Source of the DNA: Bacteroidia bacterium
Lineage (GTDB): Bacteria > Bacteroidota > Bacteroidia > Bacteroidales > Azobacteroidaceae
Direction of reading: 5' to 3'
DNA length: 64,000 nucleotides
Assembly: GCA_025999935.1 (NCBI GenBank)
Contig: BNXY01000004.1
Span: 1 to 64,000 of the forward strand
The translations under genes and the position numbers were made by a program. Positions 7,958 to 16,196 of the stretch are shown here, piece by piece. The notes beneath the pieces are model-generated. The model was not told the origin of the DNA. It saw only the letters and a program-made list of their open reading frames with translations, and ran no database searches. How positions within the stretch are numbered: position 1 is the stretch's first letter; each line of letters opens with the position of its first letter.

Positions 7958-10342
7958 ATGCTCAAAGTAGACTCACAACTCAAATCCAACGACTGTGGTA
8001 TTAGTGCAGTAAAAACGATTTTCAATATTTGTGGTAGAGATATCAGCCGTAAGTATATTGAGGATAATATCCCTTTGGAAGAAAAAGGATCACGGATTTC
8101 GGATATAAAGAATTTTCTTAGTGAACACGGATTTACAGCTAATTATAAAATGCTGGACATCAATTATGTTCAAGGGAATCTACAATCGCTGAAAGAATTT
8201 TTTCCTTTTATTCTTCCTGTGGAAAATGCAGGCGGATTGCATTATGTGGTGGTAAATGAACTGAAAAACAATAAATTAAAGATTTACGATCCAAGCAAAG
8301 GCAGTCAATATTATCTGTCTTTACAGGAACTCAAGAAAAAATCACATTATTCTAAAAGTGAATGGGATTTAGTGCAAACAGAAGAAAAAATTATTGCACT
8401 CTGTTCACAAGATTTGGAGACATACAATCTCAATGTGTATGATACTTTACAACAAACTGACAGCGCAACGCTTTTTAATAAACTTTCTTATTTATCTTAT
8501 CTAAAGCATAATTTTGGCTTCAAAGACAATACCGCAGAGAAAGATTTTTTGATGGATTTGCTGAAAAATCAGGAGATTACCATTCCGAAAAGTTTTAAGG
8601 CTTTAAAATACAACCATGATAAAATCAAGATAAAAGCCCCCTTAATTTTAACCGTAAAACTCAAAGTTCAAAAAGCAGCCGACGAATTTCCGAAAGAGGA
8701 GAATCCAAATTTGTATTGGCGGCTTTTCAAACAATTAGGAAATTTCAAACAACTTTGGTATCTCTATATTTTTGCAGCATTGTTTTCAGCAAGCACTGCC
8801 CAATTAGCCGTTTTTATCAATCAGTTACTGATTGACGAAGTTCTGCCGTCTTACAATTTGGGAACCTTATTGTTGTTTGCCATAGGTTTAGGTATTTATA
8901 AACTTTTTGATTTAGGGACATCTATTTACAAATCATTTGTAGGGATACATTTGGGCAATGTTTTGGATAAATATTTTCTGAATACTTTTGACCAAAAAAT
9001 AAATTCCTTTTCGCTTCCCTATATTCATTCTTACAAAAAAGGAGATTTGATAGAGCGCATTTCGGATGCCATAAAACTCAAAACGTTCTTCCTTCGTTTT
9101 TTTACCAATGTTCTTGTCGAAATTTTTGTCTCCTTGTATTCTTTGGGAATATTGTTTTATATAGACAGTTCACTCACGTTGGTTGTGATAAGCGTGATGA
9201 TTTTATTTTATGCTTGGTTTAGATTTATAACACCCGTCTTGAAACAAAACGAAAGGCTTCGGTACATACGGAAAGCTGATTTTCTATCTAAAATGATTGA
9301 AAAAGTGGAAGGAATACAGGTTATTAAAAGTTTCCGAACGGAACAAAACCATTCCAACAAAATATTAAACAGTATCAGCGAATATCTGAAAATTCAATTG
9401 AAAAACGGATATATTGATTTGATAAACAAAGTAGTAGTTGCTCTAATCATCATTATATCGTCCGTTATCATTTTGTATTATCTGACAGATAATGCAATTA
9501 CCTATCAGCGCATTACATTAGGGCAGATTGTCACTTTTATTTCTTTATCGGGTAGAATTTTTACTTCTCTGAAAGGTATTTTAGACGAAAATCTAACCTT
9601 GCAGGAAAATGAAGTCATTTTGAAACGGTTTATGGATTTTGATGAAGTTCAAAAGAGCAAAAATTTTGATGGAATAAAAGATTTCACAATTGAAAAACTG
9701 CAAATAAAAAATCTTTCTTTCGGCTATCTGCCGGATGAATATATTTTGAAAAATATCAACTTTGAAATATCCAAAGGTAATATCATAAAGATTGAGGGGC
9801 AAAACGGATCGGGAAAATCTACGTTAAGTAAAGTTTTAACTGCACTTTATGAGCCAAATAACGGTGAAATCATCATCAACGAAAACGATAAGAAATTTTA
9901 CAATCAAGAAAGTATTAAGGACAAAATACTTTTGGTTTCCAACGAAGATATTTTATTTAATGATACCATACAGGAAAATATTTGTCTCGGCAAGGAAATT
10001 TCAACTTCAAAAATTTTACAGTTGGCTAAACAAATTGATTTCTACGATTTTATCACTTCCAAAGACGAAGCCTTGGATTTTATCATCAACGAAAACGGTA
10101 AAAATCTTTCCACCGGACAACGAAAAAAAATACTTCTTATGCGTGCCTTGTTGTCCAAGGCGGAAATTGTCATTCTGGACGAGGTGCTTTCAGGCATGGA
10201 TACTGAAAGTAGAAACAAAGTAGAAACGTTGATTAATAGTATGAAGGATAAATCATTTATCATTATTTCACACGAACCAATCAATAATATTCACTTCACT
10301 CAAAAATATAAAATTGACAATGGAGAACTCATGGTTATATAA
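7958..10342 (+). CDS. Peptidase-containing ABC exporter (C39 peptidase, PCAT/bacteriocin type)
   Basis: A 794-residue inner-membrane transporter that cuts leader peptides after a double-glycine-type motif and exports the product with ATP. The N-terminal C39 cysteine peptidase domain (1-130) has an intact catalytic set: Cys13 in NDCG, His95 in LHYVV and Asp111 in YDPSKG. The transmembrane domain spans about 265-545. The nucleotide-binding domain has Walker A GQNGSGKST from 614, signature LSTGQ from 717, Walker B VILDE near 735-739, and the switch His in IISHEP. It overlaps the HlyD gene by 29 bases (23 if the internal start is used). Complete and probably active, but no precursor peptide with a GG leader was found in the cluster. 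Confidence 0.92.
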   Translation: MLKVDSQLKSNDCGISAVKTIFNICGRDISRKYIEDNIPLEEKGSRISDIKNFLSEHGFTANYKMLDINYVQGNLQSLKEFFPFILPVENAGGLHYVVVNELKNNKLKIYDPSKGSQYYLSLQELKKKSHYSKSEWDLVQTEEKIIALCSQDLETYNLNVYDTLQQTDSATLFNKLSYLSYLKHNFGFKDNTAEKDFLMDLLKNQEITIPKSFKALKYNHDKIKIKAPLILTVKLKVQKAADEFPKEENPNLYWRLFKQLGNFKQLWYLYIFAALFSASTAQLAVFINQLLIDEVLPSYNLGTLLLFAIGLGIYKLFDLGTSIYKSFVGIHLGNVLDKYFLNTFDQKINSFSLPYIHSYKKGDLIERISDAIKLKTFFLRFFTNVLVEIFVSLYSLGILFYIDSSLTLVVISVMILFYAWFRFITPVLKQNERLRYIRKADFLSKMIEKVEGIQVIKSFRTEQNHSNKILNSISEYLKIQLKNGYIDLINKVVVALIIIISSVIILYYLTDNAITYQRITLGQIVTFISLSGRIFTSLKGILDENLTLQENEVILKRFMDFDEVQKSKNFDGIKDFTIEKLQIKNLSFGYLPDEYILKNINFEISKGNIIKIEGQNGSGKSTLSKVLTALYEPNNGEIIINENDKKFYNQESIKDKILLVSNEDILFNDTIQENICLGKEISTSKILQLAKQIDFYDFITSKDEALDFIINENGKNLSTGQRKKILLMRALLSKAEIVILDEVLSGMDTESRNKVETLINSMKDKSFIIISHEPINNIHFTQKYKIDNGELMVI

Positions 10343-11573
10343 TACGCAATCAATTAGGTTTATAAGAATATTGGGCCGTTTTCTGTCGATTTTCCTCTTA
10401 ACAGTTGTATTGATATTATTATTTCTAAAAATAAATGATACGGTTGACTTTACCGAAGGAGAAATCTATTCGGATAATCCTCAATTGAAAATCATTACAT
10501 CGGATGAAGTCAGAGTATTAAAAACGAATGCAAGGGAAGGCCAAGAGGTCAAAAAGGGGGATACTTTGTTTGTATTGGAAAATGTAAAAACACAAACAGA
10601 ATTCAATATCGCCAATATAGATATTGTTACCATGCAAAATAAAATAGATATTTCTAAAAAGCTAATATTCAGCGCAAAAGAAAAGAAATCTTCTATACAG
10701 CAACTGATTTCCATACAATCAGACATTTACGATATTAATAGAAAAAAAACAGAACAGGAAATTAATACCTTAAACAAAAAGATTGCTTTAGCTTCACAGC
10801 AGACCGATATCATAAATGATAGATATAAAACAGATTCTATTCTCTATGCCAGAGGTGTTATTTCCCGCATTGAATTTACAGAACAAAAAAACCAGAAAAT
10901 TGAAGATACAAAAGAGATAGAAGAAATCGTAGCAAATTTCAAACAAAAAAGTTATGATTACGAAAATCTTACCAACAACTTTCAAAAAACGAATAACGAT
11001 TTAAAACAAAATCTCATTGAAGTTGAGAATCAAATTATTAGTTACGAGAGGGATATTTTGGAACTGCAATCACAGATAGACAATAAAAAATACAACCTCA
11101 ATTACATAACTGACGAACTTGGAAAATTGCTCATCATCGCTCCCATTGACGGCACCATATCCAATATTTTTAACTCCAAGCAAAACCTGAATATTATCGA
11201 TAAAGGAGAACTGCTATCCATCATAGCACCGACAAATGAAAAGTTTTATGCCAAAATTAGCTTGCCTGAAAAAGATATTACTTACATAAAAACCGGTCAA
11301 GCGGTTAACCTAAAAATTGATGCTTACAACTATTATAAATTTGGGGCAATCAAAGGGAATATAACCTACATTTCTCCATCCGATGTGAATGAAAATTTCT
11401 ATTGTATTGCTACACTTAATCAATACAACTCAAACATCCGCCTTAAAGCAGGATATAAATTTAAAGGTAAGATAATTATAGACGAAATGAAATTCTATCA
11501 ATACATAATCAAAAAATTATTCAACAAAATTGATAATTCCCTAAATCCAATAAAACCAGACAAACATAATTAA
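10314..11573 (+). CDS. HlyD-family membrane fusion (adaptor) protein
   Basis: A 419-residue periplasmic adaptor that links an inner-membrane exporter to an outer-membrane channel. One membrane helix sits at about 20-40, followed by a lipoyl/biotinyl-like half motif (AREGQEVKKGDTLFVLEN). A long coiled-coil hairpin spans roughly 90-265, then the second lipoyl half (LLIIAPIDGTISN) and a beta-barrel domain. It starts inside the 3' end of the exporter gene. An internal ATG six bases later (MENSW) is an alternative start. With the C39 ABC protein it forms the inner part of a type I-like peptide secretion path. A TolC-like channel gene is not in the window. Confidence 0.88.
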   Translation: MTMENSWLYNTQSIRFIRILGRFLSIFLLTVVLILLFLKINDTVDFTEGEIYSDNPQLKIITSDEVRVLKTNAREGQEVKKGDTLFVLENVKTQTEFNIANIDIVTMQNKIDISKKLIFSAKEKKSSIQQLISIQSDIYDINRKKTEQEINTLNKKIALASQQTDIINDRYKTDSILYARGVISRIEFTEQKNQKIEDTKEIEEIVANFKQKSYDYENLTNNFQKTNNDLKQNLIEVENQIISYERDILELQSQIDNKKYNLNYITDELGKLLIIAPIDGTISNIFNSKQNLNIIDKGELLSIIAPTNEKFYAKISLPEKDITYIKTGQAVNLKIDAYNYYKFGAIKGNITYISPSDVNENFYCIATLNQYNSNIRLKAGYKFKGKIIIDEMKFYQYIIKKLFNKIDNSLNPIKPDKHN

Positions 11574-11874
11574 CAAATGCTAAACAAGTTCAATTAAATT
11601 ATCATCTTGCCTTCGTTGATGTCTTGCCAGCATAGTATCAACAAACTGTTCTTCAATTTTTTGAAGTCTATCAACTGTAATGCGACTAAAAAGTATTTTT
11701 GGAATGCGAATAACGCAAAAAACACAAATTTTCACAAAACCATATTTTAAAAAATGTACCTATTTTATTTTCAATAAATAAAATTTGTGCTGATTTGCGT
11801 ATTTTGTGTTATTTGCGTTCTTTTGAAACAACCTCAATTACCTAAATTTATTAAAAACAAGGTTCAGATTTATA
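11574..11874. other. Intergenic stretch with an inverted repeat and a possible gene remnant
   Basis: About 300 bases between the HlyD gene and the SDR gene. Positions 11712-11819 contain an inverted repeat. The left arm has AACGCAAAAAACACAAA. The right arm reads, on the minus strand, AACGCAAATAACACAAA and then a further related unit. On the minus strand 11584 to about 11765 is open and ends in a codon-like run (ITVDRLQKIEEQF, then a charged tail and stop) with no start codon, possibly a decayed gene end. No terminator with a T-run was seen after the HlyD gene. Confidence 0.4.
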
Positions 11875-12690
11875 TTACACTCCGCTAAACGCGCTGAATC
11901 CGCCGTCAATAGGCAGAATCGCACCGGTAATGAAACTGGCGGCATCGGAACAAAGGAACTGAACAGCGCCGTTTAATTCGGTAATATCGCCAAACCGCCC
12001 CATCGGTGTTTTAGCCAGCACTTTTTTGCTTCGGTCGGTCAACGAACCATCCGGATTGATAAGGACAGCCCGATTCTGGTCGCCAATGAAAAATCCGGGA
12101 GCGATGGCGTTTACCCGAACGCCTTCTCCGAATTTCTGGGCAAATTCCGTGGCCAACCATTTGGTAAAAATATTAACGCCCGTTTTGGCCACCGAATAAC
12201 CCGGAACACGGGTCAACGCAGAATAGGTTGCCATGGATGAGATATTGATAATGCTGCCTTTTCCTTGTTGCGACATGACCTTTCCAAATACGATACAAGG
12301 ATAGACCGTACCGTTTTGATTGAGGCTGATTACTTTTTCCCAATCGGAAATTTTCATGTCGAAAATCGTTTGTTCGGGACTCAATGTAGCGCCCGGCACA
12401 TTACCGCCGGCACAATTGATGAGGATATCTATCCGCTCCCATTTTTCAACAATTTTCTTGGCAGTTTCTTCCAAACTATTAATTTCCAATACGTTGCAAA
12501 GAAAACCAATAGCTCTTCCGCCGGCTGCTTTTATATCGTGAACCTGATTGTCGATATTTTCCTGACGAATATCCAATACTACAATCCGTGCGCCTGATTG
12601 CGCCAAACTCTTGGCAATACTGCCACCCAATACACCGCCGGCTCCGGTAATTACCGCAACCTTATCCTTAATACTAAAAATGCTATCCAT
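11875..12690 (-). CDS. SDR-family oxidoreductase (mannonate/gluconate dehydrogenase-like)
   Basis: A 271-residue classical short-chain dehydrogenase. The NAD(P)-binding TGAGGVLG is at 15-22, the structural NCAGG motif is present, the catalytic Ser is in NISSMA, and Tyr/Lys are in GYSVAK. The long insertion between NCAGG and the catalytic site (FDMKISDWEKVISLNQNGT) resembles D-mannonate oxidoreductase/KduD-like enzymes of hexuronate catabolism, so that is the best functional guess. The frame extends 11 codons further (MYNKTVIIII), but the ATG at 12690 (MDSIFSIKDKV) gives the usual SDR start. A -7 box is present upstream at 12734-12741. No hexuronate genes are adjacent. Confidence 0.85.
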   Translation of the reverse strand: MDSIFSIKDKVAVITGAGGVLGGSIAKSLAQSGARIVVLDIRQENIDNQVHDIKAAGGRAIGFLCNVLEINSLEETAKKIVEKWERIDILINCAGGNVPGATLSPEQTIFDMKISDWEKVISLNQNGTVYPCIVFGKVMSQQGKGSIINISSMATYSALTRVPGYSVAKTGVNIFTKWLATEFAQKFGEGVRVNAIAPGFFIGDQNRAVLINPDGSLTDRSKKVLAKTPMGRFGDITELNGAVQFLCSDAASFITGAILPIDGGFSAFSGV

Positions 12691-12733
12691 AAATATAATA
12701 ATTATCACTGTTTTGTTGTACATAAATATGATG

Positions 12734-12741
12734 CAAAGGTA
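12734..12741 (-). promoter_or_regulatory. -7 box for the SDR gene
   Basis: Minus-strand TACCTTTG, 43 bases ahead of the start codon at 12690. A TTTG lies 23 bases farther upstream, slightly longer spacing than usual. Confidence 0.5.
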
Positions 12742-12800
12742 TAATTATTTTCTTGAATAACCTGCAAAAAAATTACATTTCTGCAAGACTTTTGCAGAAA

Positions 12801-12843
12801 AAGAAACCCGCAGCCTGAACTTGTCTTTTGCCTGCGGATTTCT
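12801..12843 (-). terminator. Terminator of the TPR-BlaI-M56 operon
   Basis: Read on the minus strand: AAATCCGCAG, an 18-base loop, CTGCGGGTTT, then CTTTTT. It begins about 15 bases after the M56 gene's stop. Confidence 0.65.
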
Positions 12844-12857
12844 AAAATCTTCAATGA

Positions 12858-14162
12858 TTATTGCAATCTAAATCGAATAGGACATCTATACCACACATTA
12901 ACGGCTTCTCCTTTTTGTCTTCCCGGAGCCCATTTCGGCATTTTTTTCACGCCTAAGGCCGCTGCCTTATCACAAGCCGGGTCCAATCCCTTCACAATCT
13001 CCACATCGCCAATCGATCCGTCTGCCAAAACAACAAACTTCATGATGACTGTACCCGTAATACTTTGGTCAATAGCGCTTTGCGGATATTCGATGTTATC
13101 TGCCAACCATTTCAACAACTCGCCGTCTCCACCGGGGAATTGGGGGATTTGTTCCACTATCTCCCAGATTTTTGCATCTGTCGATTGTTTTTCAGTAGCC
13201 TCATTGGGCGATGGTTCGCCTATGGCTATCGTTGTAACTTCCGGTTCACTTGCCGGCTCTTGTCCTTGTTGTTTATCCGTTTTCAGGCAACTGTTAAAAA
13301 ACAGCAGAGCGGTAAACAGCGGAATCACTAAAGTATATTTTACTATACTTATCGAGGATGTTTGTTTTTTGTTCATCATAAAAATTCGTTTTTTTAAAGG
13401 TGAAAAATTAAAATTATTAATTATTGTTGCTGCAGCCTTGTGATAAGATAAACGCAATAAATGGAACTGGTAATGCTCTGTATCGCAGCCCGAATGAATG
13501 ACCGAACGGTCGGCCAAATATTCCAGATTGATTCGTAATTCCCGTTTCAGAAGCCAGATAAAGGGATTAAACCAGCAAACGGCGCACATCAGGTCGGAAA
13601 TAATCACGTCTAATGAATGCCATTGCCGCACATGCGTTTTTTCATGCCGGAGAATCTCATACAATTCATTTTCATTGCATGGCTCCGAATCCAATACAAT
13701 ATAGCCGAAAAAAGAAAAAGGCGTTTTCAGTCCTTTTTTCAGGTGTACTTTTTGACCATTTATTTCGGCAACTGGCGTTTGGAAAATCATGGATATTACG
13801 CCTACAATTTGCACCAGCATCCAGAGAATTAATGCGAATGCGCCCAGATAATAGATTCCCGTCAATATTTCCGGAACATAATTCCAGAGAGAATGGGGTT
13901 TTGTCTGAGCGGTAATAATCACTTCATTCAGGTAATAGGTCGGAAAAACCGCTCCGTTTTGAATGGCATGCGCCCATATTTTACTTTTAATCATCTGTTG
14001 CGAAATATCCCAGAACGGATACAGCACACAAAGGAAAAAAACGGACAATAGCAAAATGCGTTTCCATTGAAAAAACGTATCATTCCGGAAAAACAAAGCA
14101 TAGAATCCATAAAATAATCCGATAGCGATGTTTACTTTGATGAGATAGGTAAGTATTTCCAT
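12858..14162 (-). CDS. M56-family (BlaR1-type) metallopeptidase with TonB C-terminal domain
   Basis: A 434-residue membrane protein. Residues 1-130 contain three hydrophobic helices. The M56 zinc-protease motif HEKTH is at 173-177, with a downstream LEYLAD segment supplying a third ligand. A further helix lies near 275-295 and ends in FFNSC. The C-terminal 100 residues are a TonB-like domain (FPGGDGELLKWLADNIEYP, then VIMKFVVLADGSIGDVEIV). The family acts as sensor-proteases that inactivate the paired BlaI repressor. In Bacteroidetes M56-TonB fusions are common and their ligands are mostly unknown. It is the last gene of a three-gene operon, 8 bases after blaI. Confidence 0.88.
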   Translation of the reverse strand: MEILTYLIKVNIAIGLFYGFYALFFRNDTFFQWKRILLLSVFFLCVLYPFWDISQQMIKSKIWAHAIQNGAVFPTYYLNEVIITAQTKPHSLWNYVPEILTGIYYLGAFALILWMLVQIVGVISMIFQTPVAEINGQKVHLKKGLKTPFSFFGYIVLDSEPCNENELYEILRHEKTHVRQWHSLDVIISDLMCAVCWFNPFIWLLKRELRINLEYLADRSVIHSGCDTEHYQFHLLRLSYHKAAATIINNFNFSPLKKRIFMMNKKQTSSISIVKYTLVIPLFTALLFFNSCLKTDKQQGQEPASEPEVTTIAIGEPSPNEATEKQSTDAKIWEIVEQIPQFPGGDGELLKWLADNIEYPQSAIDQSITGTVIMKFVVLADGSIGDVEIVKGLDPACDKAAALGVKKMPKWAPGRQKGEAVNVWYRCPIRFRLQ

Positions 14163-14170
14163 GGTTTTTT

Positions 14171-14536
14171 TTATTTACGGTCTTTAATCATTTGGATAAT
14201 TTCATTCAAATCTTTTTCAGTCAATTTTTCTTCTTTGGCAAAAAAACTGACCATCTCTTTGTACGAATTTTGGAAATAGGTGGAAACGGTATCCGCCATG
14301 TACTGGCTTTTGAACTTGTCCTGTTTGATTTTCGGACGGTATTCATACGTATTTCCATACAAGCGAGAACTTACATATCCCTTATTTTCCAGTTTTTTCA
14401 TAATGGTCGCCACGGTGGTATAAGGCGGCTTCGGTTCGCCGGAATACATTTGCCGGTAATCCTTTACAAAGCCTTTTCCACGTTCCCATACATACCGCAT
14501 CAATTGTTCTTCCTGTGTTGTTAACTGTTCCATCAT
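14171..14536 (-). CDS. BlaI/MecI/CopY-family repressor
   Basis: A 121-residue winged-helix repressor that binds DNA as a dimer and is released by its M56 partner protease. The N-terminal winged helix includes LTTQEEQLMRYVWERG and PPYTTVATIMKKLENKGYV, the family's recognition-helix region. The C-terminal helices for dimerisation follow (MVSFFAKEEKLTEKDLNEII). It sits between the TPR gene and the M56 gene with 8-base gaps. A dyad overlapping the operon promoter at 15965-15982 is its likely operator, implying autoregulation. Confidence 0.92.
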   Translation of the reverse strand: MMEQLTTQEEQLMRYVWERGKGFVKDYRQMYSGEPKPPYTTVATIMKKLENKGYVSSRLYGNTYEYRPKIKQDKFKSQYMADTVSTYFQNSYKEMVSFFAKEEKLTEKDLNEIIQMIKDRK

Positions 14537-14544
14537 TTTTATTT

Positions 14545-15930
14545 TTAGTGGTTATTATTATTTGTTGGATATACTCTTATCACTTCTTTTATCGGATTTT
14601 CTTCCCGCCGGTCTCGTTCGTTTTTGAGTTGTTGAATGTGTTTAAGTAATGCCTCGATTTTTTCTTCTATCTCTTGAATTTCTTTTTCATCTTTCAACGC
14701 AATCTGATAATTACTCAAACTTACACGGTATTGCTCATAATAAAAAATGGCTGAATTAGAATCCTTCGTCCCGTTTTCACACATATTTGCGATCCGGTAA
14801 TACACATCCATTTTATCAACTGCATAGGGCGTTTTTCGTGCGGCGGCATTGTAAGCATCTAAGGCCTCTACGTACTTCTCTTCGCCCTCGAATGCCATTC
14901 CCTGCCCTTTGAGAACAAGAAAATGCAGATTATCGGTAGCGGTTATACGATCCGACAATTTTTTATAACAGCTTAAAGCTCCCGAATATAGCTTGAGTCT
15001 GTAATTTACATTTGCCAAAGAATACAAAACATTCAAGTTGGTTGTATCTTGCAGATAGGCTTGACTCAGATAGGGCAAAGCCAAGGAATCTTTTTCCTGA
15101 ATATAATAAATATTTCCAATGGTTCGATTCACGAGCACAGAACTATCTCCCTGCGCCCGGCATTTTAAAAACCGGTTGGCTGCTTCATCATATTCTTCCA
15201 TATTATAAAGGATGAAAGCATTTAAAACTCTCATTTGCAAATTAGTAGAATCCATCTGAATAAACGCTTCCGAATTTTGCCAAGCGGGTATATATTCTCC
15301 TTTCTTGATATGAATTTTTACCAAACTAAGCGCCGAATAGGCATCTTTGGCGTTGATTTCCCAAGCCTCCGCATAACAACCCATAGCCAACTCCGCCCGG
15401 TTCAATTTGTCGTAGCACATAGCGATACTCCTTATCATATAATTGGAATTATAAGTCGAATCTGTTTTTAGGTATTCAGACAGCGCTTCCTCAAATTTTT
15501 CGACGCGATAAAGCAAATCAGCTTTCCGGACACGGAAATAGGCATTGGCCGAATCCAATTCTATCAATTGTGTGTAACAGTCAACACTTTTTTCAAAAAG
15601 CAAGGTAGATTCATAACACAAAGCCAATTGCAATCGAATGGGAATATCGTCGGGATAGGTTTCCGATAGAGATTCTAAAATTTCGCCGGCTTTCGAGAAA
15701 TCATTTAAAAATCTGTAACAAATGGCCTTTTGATACAGCAAATCTTTCGTTGGCTCTTGCCGGTTGATGTATTCAATCGCTTTCAAGTATTGGGCATTCT
15801 GAAGATAAACGGAAAGTTCGGAAACTTCTGTCGTTCGCATATCAACTGTAATATCTATATTTTCCAAATCTTGCGCCCACACAAGGTTTACGCAAAAGAA
15901 AAACAATAGTTCAATACTCAATGTCTTCAT
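14545..15930 (-). CDS. Exported tetratricopeptide-repeat protein
   Basis: A 461-residue protein with a signal peptide (LLFFFCVNLVWAQ) and about ten TPR-like helical repeats over residues 45-400, for example YQKAICYRFLNDFSKAGEIL and LQLALCYESTLLFEKSVDCY. These are followed by a charged coiled-coil tail (KEIQEIEEKIEALLKHIQQL). TPR arrays mediate protein-protein contacts, probably in the periplasm or at the outer membrane here. It is the first gene of the operon with blaI and the M56 protease, so its level is probably controlled by that switch. The partner is unknown. Confidence 0.85.
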   Translation of the reverse strand: MKTLSIELLFFFCVNLVWAQDLENIDITVDMRTTEVSELSVYLQNAQYLKAIEYINRQEPTKDLLYQKAICYRFLNDFSKAGEILESLSETYPDDIPIRLQLALCYESTLLFEKSVDCYTQLIELDSANAYFRVRKADLLYRVEKFEEALSEYLKTDSTYNSNYMIRSIAMCYDKLNRAELAMGCYAEAWEINAKDAYSALSLVKIHIKKGEYIPAWQNSEAFIQMDSTNLQMRVLNAFILYNMEEYDEAANRFLKCRAQGDSSVLVNRTIGNIYYIQEKDSLALPYLSQAYLQDTTNLNVLYSLANVNYRLKLYSGALSCYKKLSDRITATDNLHFLVLKGQGMAFEGEEKYVEALDAYNAAARKTPYAVDKMDVYYRIANMCENGTKDSNSAIFYYEQYRVSLSNYQIALKDEKEIQEIEEKIEALLKHIQQLKNERDRREENPIKEVIRVYPTNNNNH

Positions 15931-15960
15931 GGATGCTGTGATTTAATGTTTCTTACCGGT

Positions 15961-15992
15961 CAAAATTACGTACATTACGTAGAACTTCCAAA
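15961..15992 (-). promoter_or_regulatory. Promoter and probable BlaI operator of the TPR-BlaI-M56 operon
   Basis: On the minus strand: TTTG (15992-15989), a 20-base spacer, TAATTTTG (15968-15961), a textbook Bacteroidetes promoter. Inside the spacer lies the near-palindrome CTACGTAATGTACGTAAT (15982-15965), overlapping the -7 box. A second half site CTACGAAA is at 16002-15995. Position and symmetry fit a repressor operator. Assignment to BlaI is inferred from its presence in the same operon. Confidence 0.65.
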
Positions 15993-16035
15993 TATTTCGT
16001 AGATTATTTTTCGTTTTTAACTTTAATTAACGATA

Positions 16036-16110
16036 TTACCCCTAAATCCCTTAAATGACACTTGGCTTCAGCACAATCAAAAAAGTCCCCTTTAGAGGAT
16101 TTAGGGGTAA
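16036..16110. repeat. Palindromic repeat, copy 1 (CCCCTAAATCCC family)
   Basis: Starts TTACCCCTAAATCCCTTAAA and ends with a matching inverted arm CCTTTAGAGGATTTAGGGG then TAA. It is a degenerate copy of the element found inside the helicase gene at 17793-17880 and near rpsI. Confidence 0.7.
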
Positions 16111-16136
16111 TGCGCAGAATTATTATTGAAATTCCT

Positions 16137-16167
16137 TTTGCCATTTGATTTTTTTAATGTATTTTTG
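16137..16167 (+). promoter_or_regulatory. Promoter of the Dna2-like helicase gene
   Basis: TTTG at 16137-16140, a 19-base spacer, and TATTTTTG at 16160-16167. Both boxes match the Bacteroidetes consensus. The start codon is 30 bases downstream. Confidence 0.75.
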
Positions 16168-16196
16168 TTTCCCATTTTATTAAAAGACAACCAAAA

